Positions 10,077 to 18,232 of a stretch of DNA of 64,000 nt are shown here, piece by piece. Within the stretch, counting starts at the first letter, position 1. Every line of letters starts with the position of its first letter. The position numbers and the translations under genes were made by a program. The notes beneath the pieces are model-generated. The model made no database searches and had not been told where the DNA came from. It saw only the letters and a program-made list of their open reading frames with translations. This stretch comes from Enterococcus viikkiensis. Its GTDB lineage: Bacteria > Bacillota > Bacilli > Lactobacillales > Enterococcaceae. The stretch is from contig NZ_BJDW01000011.1 in assembly GCF_005405345.1 (NCBI RefSeq), forward strand, positions 1 to 64,000, given 5' to 3'.

Positions 10077-10126
10077 AATCATGTTTTCGTAACAATATAC
10101 ATTTTCCCGAAAGCATGATTTTTTTG
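10077..10126 (+). other. Long hairpin containing a candidate dif (XerS) site
   Basis: AATCATGTTTTCG and CGAAAGCATGATT pair over 13 bp (one wobble) around an 18-bp centre and are followed by a T run, so an intrinsic terminator is one reading. The core at about 10082-10112 (left arm GTTTTCGTAAC, centre AATATAC, right arm ATTTTCCCGAAA) resembles the atypical difSL site of streptococci/lactococci as I remember it, whose right arm is ATTTTCTTGAAA. In those genera difSL lies next to xerS, and an intact xerS begins about 470 bp downstream here. No gene ends just upstream that would need a + strand terminator. Confidence 0.4.
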
Positions 10127-10504
10127 CGTTACTTAATCCAAACAGCACGGGCTTTTTAACTGTTTTATAGGTTGATCCTATGGTTTGCTACAAGGTTCTT
10201 TCAAGCTAAATTTGCTCGATCACGCTGAATTCATTTGATTAAAAGCGATCATATCAACAAATTCGTATCAAGTTGTAGAGATTTATACCGAAATTTCAAC
10301 TTTATAAGCACTTAACATGAAATTTTTAACTACTAGCACGCATAAATTTTTTTTACAGTTATTCTCTTCTTTCTCTAATAAACGTTATTTTAAAATAATA
10401 GAATATTGGCTAAAGCTTTATGGAAAGAACCATTTTTCAATAATAGTTGATTTTATTGTTTATCCCCTTCTTCTACAAATTTATAAATAATCGTTATTTT
10501 ATAA

Positions 10505-10533
10505 TTGACAAAAAGGTATATACCAATTATACT
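10505..10533 (+). promoter_or_regulatory. Promoter of xerS
   Basis: Consensus TTGACA (10505-10510), a 17-bp spacer and TATACT (10528-10533), about 53 bp upstream of the xerS start. Confidence 0.8.
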
Positions 10534-10586
10534 GTTTGTAGAGAGTTGCTCCCCTCTCCTATTAAAAAATGAAAGGACTGAATCGA

Positions 10587-11729
10587 ATGAGCCGTGAACT
10601 ATTAAGAGAACGTTACGAAAAAGAATTTGAAAAACTTCCGGACTTCGTGCAAAAATATTTGCTCTATTTAGAAGCGATCCCCCGTTCTACCAATACGCTA
10701 TACGAGTATTCAAAAGAATATCGCCGCTTCCTCACCTGGCTTTTATCCGAGGGAATTGTGCACGCAAAAGGTATTTCAGACATTAGATTAGCTGATTTTG
10801 AACGATTGAATAAGGATAAAATCGTCTTGTACAAGTCCTTTTTAAATCAATCACCAAAAAGAACCTTTGAAGGAAAAACTGAAAGAGATCTGTCCCAAGC
10901 TTCTTTAGATGAACGCAATACCCACCGTTTGAAAGTGACCGTTCAGCGGAGTATTACAGCGCTGCGCTCTCTTTTTAAATATTTAGCAAATGAGGAAGTT
11001 GAGGAATATGATGAACAAATCGGTGACTATATTATTCGTCCAATGCTAAGAAGAAATATCATGGTTAATATTGAAAACGGCGGTGTGGATGCTTCCGGTG
11101 AAGTCCGAAAAGATAAAATTGAAAAAATGCTTTATTTGGATTCTGAGGCGATTGATTTTGTTGAATACGTTTATAGTGGATATGGCAACACGCTGACTTC
11201 TCGCCAAGCCAAGACGGCGTATGAAAAAAATCGGGTTCGAGACACCGCAATCTTAGCGCTGTTTCTGGGTTCCGGGATCCGTTTGTCCGAACTCGTCAAT
11301 ACTAATCTCAGTGACCTCAACTATGAAGGCCTTTATGTTCAAGTCCAGCGAAAAGGCGATACCTTGGATCACGCGATGATCTCCCCCATTTTTATCGACT
11401 ATCTCCAAGAATATGTAGAACAGCGGGAAAGTTTATACAACGCGGATGATTCCGTTTCTGCGCTATTCTTAACCAAACACAAGAATGTCGCAAAACGCAT
11501 GGAAGGCGGCTCGATTGAAAAGATGATTGATAAGTACTCTACCGCGTTTGGGAAACGTACGACTCCCCACAAGCTACGTCATAGTGTTGGTACAATGGCT
11601 TTTCGAAAGACAAAAAATTTGAAAACCGTTAGTGAAATCCTAGGTCAGCGTGGCACTTCAGCAACAGAAATCTATACTCATATCGTAAAAAAAGAAAAAC
11701 GTTCGGTGATCAATGATTTATGGACGTAA
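10587..11729 (+). CDS. xerS: Tyrosine recombinase XerS
   Basis: Site-specific tyrosine recombinase of the single-protein XerS type that resolves chromosome dimers at dif. The 380-residue product has an N-terminal SAM-like DNA-binding domain with the family-typical TLYEYSKEYRRFLTWLL near residues 35-55. Its catalytic domain shows GIRLSELVN (Arg), RKGD (Lys), HKLRHS (His/Arg) and TSATEIYTH with the nucleophile at Tyr363. The start at 10587 follows AAAGGA; a start at 10569 would overlap that ribosome site. It is slightly longer than streptococcal XerS (about 356 residues). It has its own consensus promoter and terminator and a dif-like sequence upstream. A frameshifted paralogue lies at 20176-21281. 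Confidence 0.9.
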   Translation: MSRELLRERYEKEFEKLPDFVQKYLLYLEAIPRSTNTLYEYSKEYRRFLTWLLSEGIVHAKGISDIRLADFERLNKDKIVLYKSFLNQSPKRTFEGKTERDLSQASLDERNTHRLKVTVQRSITALRSLFKYLANEEVEEYDEQIGDYIIRPMLRRNIMVNIENGGVDASGEVRKDKIEKMLYLDSEAIDFVEYVYSGYGNTLTSRQAKTAYEKNRVRDTAILALFLGSGIRLSELVNTNLSDLNYEGLYVQVQRKGDTLDHAMISPIFIDYLQEYVEQRESLYNADDSVSALFLTKHKNVAKRMEGGSIEKMIDKYSTAFGKRTTPHKLRHSVGTMAFRKTKNLKTVSEILGQRGTSATEIYTHIVKKEKRSVINDLWT

Positions 11730-11734
11730 ATAGA

Positions 11735-11786
11735 TAAAAAAAAAGACCATTGAAACGATAATCCCTTATCATTTCAATGGTCTTTT
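11735..11786. terminator. Bidirectional terminator between xerS and npr
   Basis: AAAGACCATTGAAA and TTTCAATGGTCTTT form a perfect stem around a 15-bp loop, with A and T runs on the two sides. It can serve both convergent genes. Confidence 0.85.
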
Positions 11787-11817
11787 CAACTTTCTATTTA
11801 AAAGAATACCTGCAACA

Positions 11818-13176
11818 CTATGCTTTACTTTCTTGTTGAAGTGCCTTTAGCCCTGCCATATTAAGTAAATTCCAAGGCGTATCGAATTCTGGCTGGAAGA
11901 AGAAATCGGCATAAGCTAATTGTTCAATGGTAAATTTTGTCTGAATCGCGATTGAAATCGCATTGATATTGGCTGTTAAATCTGTTTTTGACATAATTTG
12001 TGCCCCTAAAATAGCTAACGTCGCTGGGTCATAAACTAATTTAAACAGCATCCGAGTCTTCATATCCGCTGGAACAAAATCCATCAAAGTCTCTTGATCC
12101 AATAAAACTGACTTCGTTTGGATTTCTAAACGGCTGGCCATTTGATCGTTTAAACCGGTGGAAGCAAATTTATAGTCAAACACCCGTAAAGCGGATGAGC
12201 CTTGGACACCAGGAAATGGATGATTGGCTTCCGTTAGATTTTTCGCCGCATAACGTCCTTGCCGGCGTGCGTTGGTCGCTAGTGCAATATTGACTGCTGT
12301 TTGCCCCGGATTATACTGGATCAAGGTAGCGTCTCCGACTGCGAAGACATCCGCTGCACTTGTACGCATATATTCGTCTGTTTTGATCAGCCCATTTGGA
12401 TGTAAGTCCAGCGCATCTTTTAACCACATGGTATTGGGCCGGATGCCGGCAGACATCACAACTAGTTCGGCTGGATATTCACCTTTATCTGTTATAACCT
12501 TGCTGACTTTTCCATTTTCACCGACGAATTCCACGACTTTTTCTTCCATTGCCAAGTTCATGCCATTGTCGGTCATTTCTTTATCCAAAATATCTGTGAA
12601 TTCTTCATCAAGATACACACCTAATGGACGAGTGATGACATCTACCACGGTCACATTTTTTCCGGCTTTCACAAAGGCTTCTGCTGCTTCGATGCCGATA
12701 TACCCGCCACCAACAACAACGACATTTTTGATATTTGGGTTAACCGTATCCATTTTCAGGTCAACGGTATCTTGGCGCCCACGCATCGTTTCAATGTTTT
12801 CCAGATCATGGCCTGGAACGGGTAAGATGAATGGATTAGCTCCCGGACTTAGAATCAATTTGTCATACGTTTCAGTTCGAGTTTTCCCAGTGACGTGATC
12901 TAAGACTTCAACTTCATGTTTGTCAGGTATTACTTTGGTGATTTCAGTGTTAGTAAAAACGCGAACCCCGCGTTTTTCCATCCCTTCGGCAGTCATGTAA
13001 CGAATTGAATCCACGTTTTTCACGACTCCTTCAAGATACATTTGCGTGCCTCAACCCATAAATGAGATAAAGTCGCCTTTTTCATACCACTGTACTTTTG
13101 CATCAGGATGCGTCAACAGTAGTTCTTCGACTGCTTCATAGCCGCCGTGTGAAGATCCTAAAACAATAACCTTCAT
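11818..13176 (-). pseudogene. npr: NADH peroxidase with in-frame TGA at catalytic Cys42
   Basis: Reads as a full-length flavin-dependent NADH peroxidase (NADH + H2O2 to NAD+ + water). The 453 codons begin [20 protein letters not shown] after AGGAGGG and are interrupted by a single TGA at 13051-13053. Counting from this ATG the TGA is codon 42, the place of the sulfenic-acid Cys42 of the E. faecalis enzyme; His10 is present. The usual FISFLSCGMQ motif reads FISFMG-TGA-GTQ. The rest is intact: second GxGxxG ([16 protein letters not shown]), [24 protein letters not shown] and the C-terminal dimer domain. An ATG at 13041 would give 407 residues but lose the first FAD-binding motif and the catalytic residue. 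Nonsense mutation, UGA recoding and sequencing error are the options. Confidence 0.85.
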
Positions 13177-13320
13177 AAATAATCCCTCCTAATTTGTTCG
13201 TTACGCTTTCATTGTAGCGTAGATTGATTGGAAAAAGATAGCTATCGGCTCATGAAAGAAGTAGATCTAGGTGTATTGGCTCTCAAACGAGTCAAAAGAT
13301 GCGAATGACTAAAAAAGCTA

Positions 13321-13479
13321 TTTTAATGCATTCATCCCAGGCCTCTATGAGGATTTACTAAAATCGGAGAACCCGCAACAATCGAAGACGAAACGATACC
13401 CGAAAGGCCTTTCGAAGTGGTCACAGAAGATATCGACGATGAAAGCCGTGGCTGCTTTTATCACTACTTATTTTCCTAG
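13321..13479 (+). pseudogene. Remnant of an unrecognised protein gene
   Basis: A + strand stretch reads NAFIPGLYEDLLKS, then after a one-base shift EPATIEDETIPERPFEVV followed by TEDIDDESRGCFYHYLFS and a TAG stop. The acidic, non-repetitive composition and a clean stop suggest the C-terminal end of a former gene. I do not recognise the family. There is no start codon or ribosome site. Confidence 0.35.
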
Positions 13480-13650
13480 ATAGGAGTCGATGGGTGATTG
13501 TCTTGTTCTTTTCGGTTCAAATTAAAAAATCAAATCCACTACTCTTTTCTTCATTCTTTAAAAACAGGCAATTATCAGCGGATTTCCACTGAAAGCTGAG
13601 TGTTTTATTTGTTTAAGCCCTCACGATAAAGAAGTATACTTAGGTAAAAG

Positions 13651-13725
13651 AAATTTGGAACGAGAACGGGGCTGGTATACTCTGGAATAGAGTACAAAAA
13701 CCTATTGAAGCGTTCGTTCCAATTT
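13651..13725. repeat. Long imperfect inverted repeat, possible structured RNA
   Basis: AAATTTGGAACGAGAACG (13651-13668) and CGTTCGTTCCAATTT (13711-13725) are complementary apart from two single-base bulges. A smaller TACTCT/AGAGTA hairpin sits between them. No T tract follows. It lies about 115 bp upstream of the immunity gene. Confidence 0.45.
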
Positions 13726-13840
13726 AGAAAATTGGCATTATCAGTAAACGATAGCATTGGTATCATACAAAGGGTTGCGGATTTTTCCCCCGCTCATTGA
13801 ACGATAGTCCAAATTACGATTAGAAGAAGGAGTGAATAAA

Positions 13841-14167
13841 ATGGAAAATGCTAATGAAGAAAAAGTCCTACTGTTACTTCAAGGAATTGAAGAAAATTTA
13901 GCTAAAAACGCTACTGTTACTGAAGGCTATTCTATTTTAAAGTCTGCCATCACCGAACTTTCTGCCCCAAAGACTCATGGGTTGCAATTTAAAGCTTTAT
14001 TGCATGATTTACTTCAAAAAATAAATATAGAAATTGGATTAAACGGACTGAAACTAGATGACGATTCGCAAAATAAATGGAATGAATTGGAGAACATTTA
14101 TTTTAATGGATTAGGCTCTTGGTCCAAAAGCACTACTTTAGCAAGAATGTTTGGAAGTAAGCAATAA
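13841..14167 (+). CDS. Class II bacteriocin immunity protein
   Basis: A 108-residue cytoplasmic, helix-rich protein resembling the EntA/PedB-type immunity family, which protects cells from pediocin-like bacteriocins that target the mannose PTS. The features are the size, the N-terminal helix (EEKVLLLLQGIEENLAKN), the central HGLQFKALLHDLLQK helix and the NLY-like LENIYFNG region. The ATG at 13841 follows GAAGGAG by 8 bp; a GTG at 13832 would overlap that site. No bacteriocin, exporter or regulator gene lies next to it, so it is an orphan that would only give cross-protection. Confidence 0.75.
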   Translation: MENANEEKVLLLLQGIEENLAKNATVTEGYSILKSAITELSAPKTHGLQFKALLHDLLQKINIEIGLNGLKLDDDSQNKWNELENIYFNGLGSWSKSTTLARMFGSKQ

Positions 14168-14576
14168 AAAGGAGCAGTGATAGGCTTTTTACCCTTTCAT
14201 TCAAAAAAATCCGTTAAGGTAGCTTATGCCTATTTTTGATTTAGAATTGGAATACTGATCCGAGGACCATTTATTTTATCCTTTAGCTTCCGTCTTCATT
14301 AAACGAGACTGGGATTTTATAAAATTCTGCTTCCTTAAAAACGTATCTCTTAATAATCTTTTTAAAGCACCTGTATTTTTTTGTAACAAATGGCTCACGT
14401 TTTTTTATACTCAGAATCTTCAGTAATAAATTCAGCAATCTGTGACGGCCTGATCGTTTTTTATTTCACTGTAATCGAATTTCTTCATTGCCACCGCCCT
14501 CTTTTATCAATCCTTCCACCTCGTTTGGCACAGAAAATGACCAGAATACTTGATGGGCTTCCTATTCAGACCCTCA
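14168..14576. other. Interval with decayed sequence
   Basis: About 400 bp without an intact gene. On the - strand between about 14393 and 14570, short frames read EAHQVFWSFSVPNEVEGLIK, KFDYSEIKNDQAVT and QIAEFITEDSEYKKT, each stopping, which suggests a decayed gene of unknown family. Confidence 0.35.
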
Positions 14577-15386
14577 TTAGAAACGCAACTGAAAGACAGA
14601 AATTTCCGGCGGCACACAAAAACGAGCATGAATTGAAGTGGTACCTAAACCGGTATTGACGTACAATTTTGTCTGATCCCTTAATTCATATAATCCACGA
14701 ACATATTTTTCAGCCAGTACATTTTTTACTTGATAAAAGGGTAAGCGGACTTGGCCCCCATGGCTGTGTCCAGCTAAAACCAATTGAGTATTGGTTCCGA
14801 TAAATTTATCGGCTACATCTGGTTCGTGAGTCAAAAGAATTGAATAATTATATTTTCCCCTGTACGCCAATGTTTCCGTTACCGAGGGATTTCCTAACAG
14901 CGAATCATCCAGACCACCGATAAAGACTCTTTTGCCGTTGTTCAGTGTGATCGTCTCCCCTGTATTTTTCAATACCTCAAAGTTCGCAGCGTTCATGACT
15001 CGTTCATAAACAGTCGCAGCGCCGCCTCCATAATCGTGGTTGCCCCAAACCGCAAATTTCCCAATGGTGGCCTTCATGGCTTTAAGCTTGTCGATGATTT
15101 CTTGTTCGTGTTGGTACTTAGCGTAATTATCAAAAAGATCGCCAGTGAAAACAATCATATCTGGTTTTTCGTCATTGACTTTACGGATCACCTTGTCTAA
15201 ACGATTTGTAGCGTAACTATCAGAAACTTGAATATCTGATAATTGTAGCACCGTTAATTCTTGTGGTTGCGAGGATTCCCCCAACTGCAAGCGGTGAACG
15301 ATCGCCAAATTTGGTTCGATCTTAAAGGCGTACAGTGGAACAGCCGACAGCAGTAAAAACACGCCAATCATAATTTTCTTGATCAT
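14577..15386 (-). CDS. Membrane-anchored metallophosphoesterase (YkuE-like)
   Basis: Calcineurin-like phosphoesterase with an N-terminal signal/anchor (residues 1-20), so the catalytic domain probably faces outside. The 269-residue product carries metal-binding motifs GDLFD (about 82-86), GNHD (115-118), THEPD (186-190) and GHSHGGQ (206-212). Motif I reads LSDIQ (49-53) where the family normally has D-x-H, so one metal ligand is a Gln. Its ATG overlaps the stop of the small membrane-peptide gene upstream as ATGA, so the two are translationally coupled. Substrate unknown; relatives act on nucleotides or phosphodiesters near the envelope. Confidence 0.85.
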   Translation of the reverse strand: MIKKIMIGVFLLLSAVPLYAFKIEPNLAIVHRLQLGESSQPQELTVLQLSDIQVSDSYATNRLDKVIRKVNDEKPDMIVFTGDLFDNYAKYQHEQEIIDKLKAMKATIGKFAVWGNHDYGGGAATVYERVMNAANFEVLKNTGETITLNNGKRVFIGGLDDSLLGNPSVTETLAYRGKYNYSILLTHEPDVADKFIGTNTQLVLAGHSHGGQVRLPFYQVKNVLAEKYVRGLYELRDQTKLYVNTGLGTTSIHARFCVPPEISVFQLRF

Positions 15387-15541
15387 ACACCTTCCCCTTT
15401 CTGTTCCTGTTTGATTTTAAAATCTGTTCGATAAATCTGCAGGTGATTTTGGATAGCCACTATAGCCAGCGCGCTACCCGATAGCAGTAACGCCATTGCC
15501 AAGCTGACAATAATGACTGTTCGTTTTTTCTTGTTATTCAT
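15383..15541 (-). CDS. Small membrane peptide (52 aa) coupled to the phosphoesterase
   Basis: A 52-residue peptide starts at ATG 15541 after a good GGAGGCG site. It has a basic N-terminus (MNNKKKRT), one strong hydrophobic helix (about residues 8-30) and a polar C-terminal tail ending QEQKGEGV. Its TGA overlaps the start of the phosphoesterase gene (ATGA). The ribosome site, the one-helix topology and the coupling argue that it is a real gene. It could be a membrane partner or a short anchor protein. I do not recognise a family. Confidence 0.7.
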   Translation of the reverse strand: MNNKKKRTVIIVSLAMALLLSGSALAIVAIQNHLQIYRTDFKIKQEQKGEGV

Positions 15542-15600
15542 CTATTTCGCCTCCATGAAACAAAGAATATCGAAAAATGATGCAAAACTTGTGCAAAATA

Positions 15601-15632
15601 AAAAACAGCACTTGAATAGGTACTGTTTTTTC
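15601..15632. terminator. Terminator after the histidine kinase gene
   Basis: AAAAAACAGTAC and GTGCTGTTTTTT form a stem with A and T runs on either side, immediately after the kinase stop codon, separating it from the membrane-peptide gene. Confidence 0.7.
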
Positions 15633-16982
15633 TTAATTAGGTAGATTAATCACCACTCGAAAGCATCCATCAGTAGCTTGCAAAGTCAGCTTTCCACCTA
15701 AGAGTTGGAGACTTTGTTCCACAATAGAAAGTCCTAAGCCAGTGCCTGACAACTGATTGTTTCGCGAAGATTCGCCGACAACGAAAGGATGAGTTAACTG
15801 ATCAAGCTGTTTTTTCGACATTTCTGATGCCTGATTTTCAAAAATTAGCTGGTAATACTGGTGTTTTTTTTCTCCAGTAATACGCATATGTTGATCCAAG
15901 CTATATTTCACCCCATTCGTCACTAAATTCAAGACAATCATCCGCAGCATCGGTTCATTTGTCTGAAGGAAGCAGGGCTCTATTGCCGAATCAACCTGAA
16001 ATTTCGGATCAATGATCCGTTGCTGCTGCAATTCCTTAGCTATAAGTTCTTGAATAGCAATCGGTTCAAAGGTCAGCTCTGCTTTTAACTGTCGGCTATA
16101 GGCTAAAATATTTGCGACCAACGAATTTATATCGGTCAGTTGCTGATTGATATCAGCTAAAAAAGCAGGATTCTCCAGTCCCATTTCTTCCCCATCAACG
16201 AGCAACTGAATAATGGACAAGGGGGTTTTTAGCTCGTGAGCAAGATTGGCTGAAAAAGCCTTCAAGCGATCATTTCGTTCTAATAACTCCAGCTCGTGTT
16301 GTTGCACCGAATCTTTCATCTGACTGATAGACTGGCTTAAGCTGCTAAGCTCATTTTCTTCTTGGATGTCAGAATCAGTGAAATCCAAAGCCGATATTTG
16401 CCTGGTTGCCTGTTCCAAACGTGTGATAGGCTTGATGATCTGATTCCGCACCAATAGAATAACTAAACCAAACAACAAAATCAAAAAGATCAGTGTTGCA
16501 ACGATTAAGATCGGCAGCAGCGTGTGGATCGCGGCCTTAAAATCAGGAATACTCGTACCGATTAAATACAAGTGATCTCCATGAGTAAGAAAAATCGTAT
16601 AAAAATCACTTTTCTGTTTAGTCTGATTGTACAACCGCTGGACTGTGCGACCAGCCTGTGCTTGTTTAAGTGTTGACTGATCGACCCAGAAACGATTGAG
16701 TGAGATGCCTGCGCGGGTCAAGCGAAAAGAAAGCTCATCTGTCAATTCTTCGGAGCTGGTTGTTTGATCGTCAACAGTGAGTACCACCACATCTTTTGGA
16801 TAATGAGGACTACCTTGCTGAATTAATTTTTGGGTTGCTTTGACTGGTTGTTCCATTTTCCAATAATAATAAGTCGGAAAGATCCAGCGATAAAAAAGTG
16901 CCACAAACAAAACCAGCAGAATAAAAATGATTCCCGTCCTTCGGATAAAGGAGCCAGTTAAGCTATTTTTGCGGAATTTCAA
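15633..16982 (-). CDS. Sensor histidine kinase
   Basis: Membrane sensor of a two-component system with the OmpR-type regulator upstream. From a TTG at 16982 it has 449 residues: TM helix (GIIFILLVLFVALFYRWIF), an extracytoplasmic loop of about 145 residues, a second TM helix (LLPILIVATLIFLILLFGLV), HAMP-like linker, dimerisation domain with LAHELKTPLSII (phospho-acceptor His) and an ATP-binding domain with NLVTNGVKYS (N box) and GTGLGLSIV (G box). The start is uncertain: an ATG at 17117 would overlap the regulator gene by 155 bp, and the TTG has only a weak GGGGT site. The signal is unknown. Confidence 0.85.
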   Translation of the reverse strand: MKFRKNSLTGSFIRRTGIIFILLVLFVALFYRWIFPTYYYWKMEQPVKATQKLIQQGSPHYPKDVVVLTVDDQTTSSEELTDELSFRLTRAGISLNRFWVDQSTLKQAQAGRTVQRLYNQTKQKSDFYTIFLTHGDHLYLIGTSIPDFKAAIHTLLPILIVATLIFLILLFGLVILLVRNQIIKPITRLEQATRQISALDFTDSDIQEENELSSLSQSISQMKDSVQQHELELLERNDRLKAFSANLAHELKTPLSIIQLLVDGEEMGLENPAFLADINQQLTDINSLVANILAYSRQLKAELTFEPIAIQELIAKELQQQRIIDPKFQVDSAIEPCFLQTNEPMLRMIVLNLVTNGVKYSLDQHMRITGEKKHQYYQLIFENQASEMSKKQLDQLTHPFVVGESSRNNQLSGTGLGLSIVEQSLQLLGGKLTLQATDGCFRVVINLPN

Positions 16983-17628
16983 AACGATACCCCGTGCCGT
17001 AGACAGTTTGAATATAAGCTTTGCCGATCTTGTCTCGCAAGATACGGATAAAACTATCGACCGTTCTTTCATCATTTTCGTTATCGGCCCCCCAGACAGA
17101 GAGAAGAATCTTTTCACGGGTCAACGCCAAGCCTTGATTTTGATAAAGATAGTACAGCAGTTCATATTCTCTTTTAGTCAAGCTTAGAGCCACGCTATTT
17201 AATAAGACGCGTGGTTCATTAGGGATAAAAACTAACGGCTGGCTAAGATCTTGCTGGATCACCCCTAGTAATTTTGCCGCTCGCGCTAGCAGAACTTTCG
17301 CATGAAACGGCTTGGCTAAATAATCATCGACACCTGTCACCAAAGCTTGTACTTCATCTTCCGGTAAATTTTTTGCAGTAAGCATCAAAATCTTGACGGC
17401 ACGCTCTCGTTTCATTTGCCGAGCCACTTCGATTCCGCTGAACTTTGGCATCATCCAGTCCAGCACTACTAGATCAAATTTTTCAGTATAAAAAGCCTCC
17501 AGCGCCTCTTCGCCATCTCGAGCTTCAGTGACGAAATAGCCCGCTTTTTCAAAAAACTTACGCAATAACTCCCGCATTTTATCTTCATCTTCACACAGTA
17601 AAATTCTCATTGTTAAATCCCTTTCCAT
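16963..17628 (-). CDS. OmpR-family response regulator
   Basis: Cytoplasmic response regulator of 221 residues. The receiver domain shows the acidic pair (CEDEDK), the phospho-acceptor Asp in LVVLDWMMP (about residue 57) and the conserved Lys in YLAKPFH. The C-terminal winged helix ends RTVDSFIRILRDKIG and TVYGTGYRF. The ATG at 17628 has a perfect AGGAGGCG site; an alternative ATG six codons on (MRILLCEDED) has AAAGGGAT. The stop overlaps the kinase start region, so both form one operon. Confidence 0.9.
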   Translation of the reverse strand: MERDLTMRILLCEDEDKMRELLRKFFEKAGYFVTEARDGEEALEAFYTEKFDLVVLDWMMPKFSGIEVARQMKRERAVKILMLTAKNLPEDEVQALVTGVDDYLAKPFHAKVLLARAAKLLGVIQQDLSQPLVFIPNEPRVLLNSVALSLTKREYELLYYLYQNQGLALTREKILLSVWGADNENDERTVDSFIRILRDKIGKAYIQTVYGTGYRFEIPQK

Positions 17629-17779
17629 TGACTATCGCCTCCTATTATAAATTTTGGATTGGGAAAACCAATGGTTAGTGACGAGATTTACGATTTATTT
17701 TCTATATTCTTATAGTTCACGCAAACGTTCACCAACAAAAGCCGATCCCGTCAGATCGACCTTCACTACGATTTCCATT

Positions 17780-17925
17780 TTAAGGAAGTGCCTTGATAAC
17801 TTTACAAGGCGTGCCGTAAGCAAGAACATTAGACGAAATATCCTTAGTTACAAGGCTCTCTGCCCCAATCACGGAATTTTCACCGATTGTGACCCCTGGT
17901 AAAACGATGGATCCTCTTCTTATGA
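17780..17925 (-). pseudogene. 3' remnant of a hexapeptide sugar O-acetyltransferase
   Basis: The - strand reads [20 protein letters not shown] followed by [20 protein letters not shown] and KVIKALP then TAA. This matches the left-handed-helix end of maltose/galactoside-type O-acetyltransferases ([20 protein letters not shown] and GNPCKVI motifs). The rest of the gene is missing upstream, so only about 45 codons remain. Confidence 0.75.
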
Positions 17926-18101
17926 ACAAAATCAACGGTTCTTTTCAAACAGGATGCTTCTCAAGAAAGCAAAATAAAAACTGGCGGTGCCCATTTTGGG
18001 AGACCCTTTTTTTATTGCTGTTAAACTTGTTTGTGAGTGAACTCCATTAATTTCATATGCGATATTTTTAGTCCGTTAAGTCTGTTTAATTTACCGCCCT
18101 T

Positions 18102-18133
18102 CATCTGCTATAATTATTGTAATAAGCAGATGT
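18102..18133 (+). promoter_or_regulatory. Extended -10 promoter inside an 8-bp inverted repeat
   Basis: TGCTATAAT gives an extended -10 box (TATAAT at 18109-18114). It lies within CATCTGCT-N15-AGCAGATG, an exact 8-bp inverted repeat. The location fits an operator controlling the XRE gene downstream, possibly autoregulation; this is inference. Confidence 0.5.
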
Positions 18134-18232
18134 AAAAGCTTTTTTACTCCTAAGTGAAGCCTTTTTTACGTGAGCGGAAACGCTTTTTGATTTCTTTTCA
18201 GGTAATATTCGATGAAAATGGAGGTGTACCAA

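Larger units (their letters stand above)
9502..10586. other. Long noncoding interval upstream of xerS
   Basis: About 1.1 kb without a recognisable gene. It contains an imperfect inverted repeat (9843-9920), a long hairpin with a dif-like core (10077-10126) and a consensus promoter for xerS (10505-10533). The remainder is AT-rich and shows no coding pattern to me. Confidence 0.5.
13177..13840. other. Interval between npr and the immunity gene
   Basis: About 660 bp. It contains a coding remnant (13321-13479) and a long imperfect inverted repeat (13651-13725). I looked for a class II bacteriocin precursor (YGNGV-type motif, double-glycine leader) and found none. Confidence 0.45.
17629..18232. 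other. Interval with acetyltransferase remnant and XRE promoter region
   Basis: About 600 bp holding a degraded acetyltransferase end (17780-17925), a possible + strand hairpin with a T run at about 17983-18011, an inverted repeat over a -10 box (18102-18133) and a small GAAA-loop hairpin followed by TTTTT at 18170-18188, just before the XRE gene. Confidence 0.5.

Noticed and set aside
12272-12898. A 208-codon + strand open frame antisense to npr
   Set aside because: It lies wholly within the npr coding sequence on the other strand, has a low-complexity Ser/Thr/Phe composition typical of an antisense shadow, and no ribosome site.
13000-13053. Selenocysteine insertion as the firm explanation for the npr TGA
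   Set aside because: Only a 4-bp CACG/CGTG pairing is visible after the TGA, and flanking active-site residues are also changed. Kept as a hypothesis to test, not as a feature.
14390-14659. An 89-codon + strand open frame
   Set aside because: It runs into the 3' end of the phosphoesterase gene on the other strand and resembles no family.
17654-17902. An 82-codon + strand open frame
   Set aside because: It is antisense to the recognisable acetyltransferase remnant and has no ribosome site.
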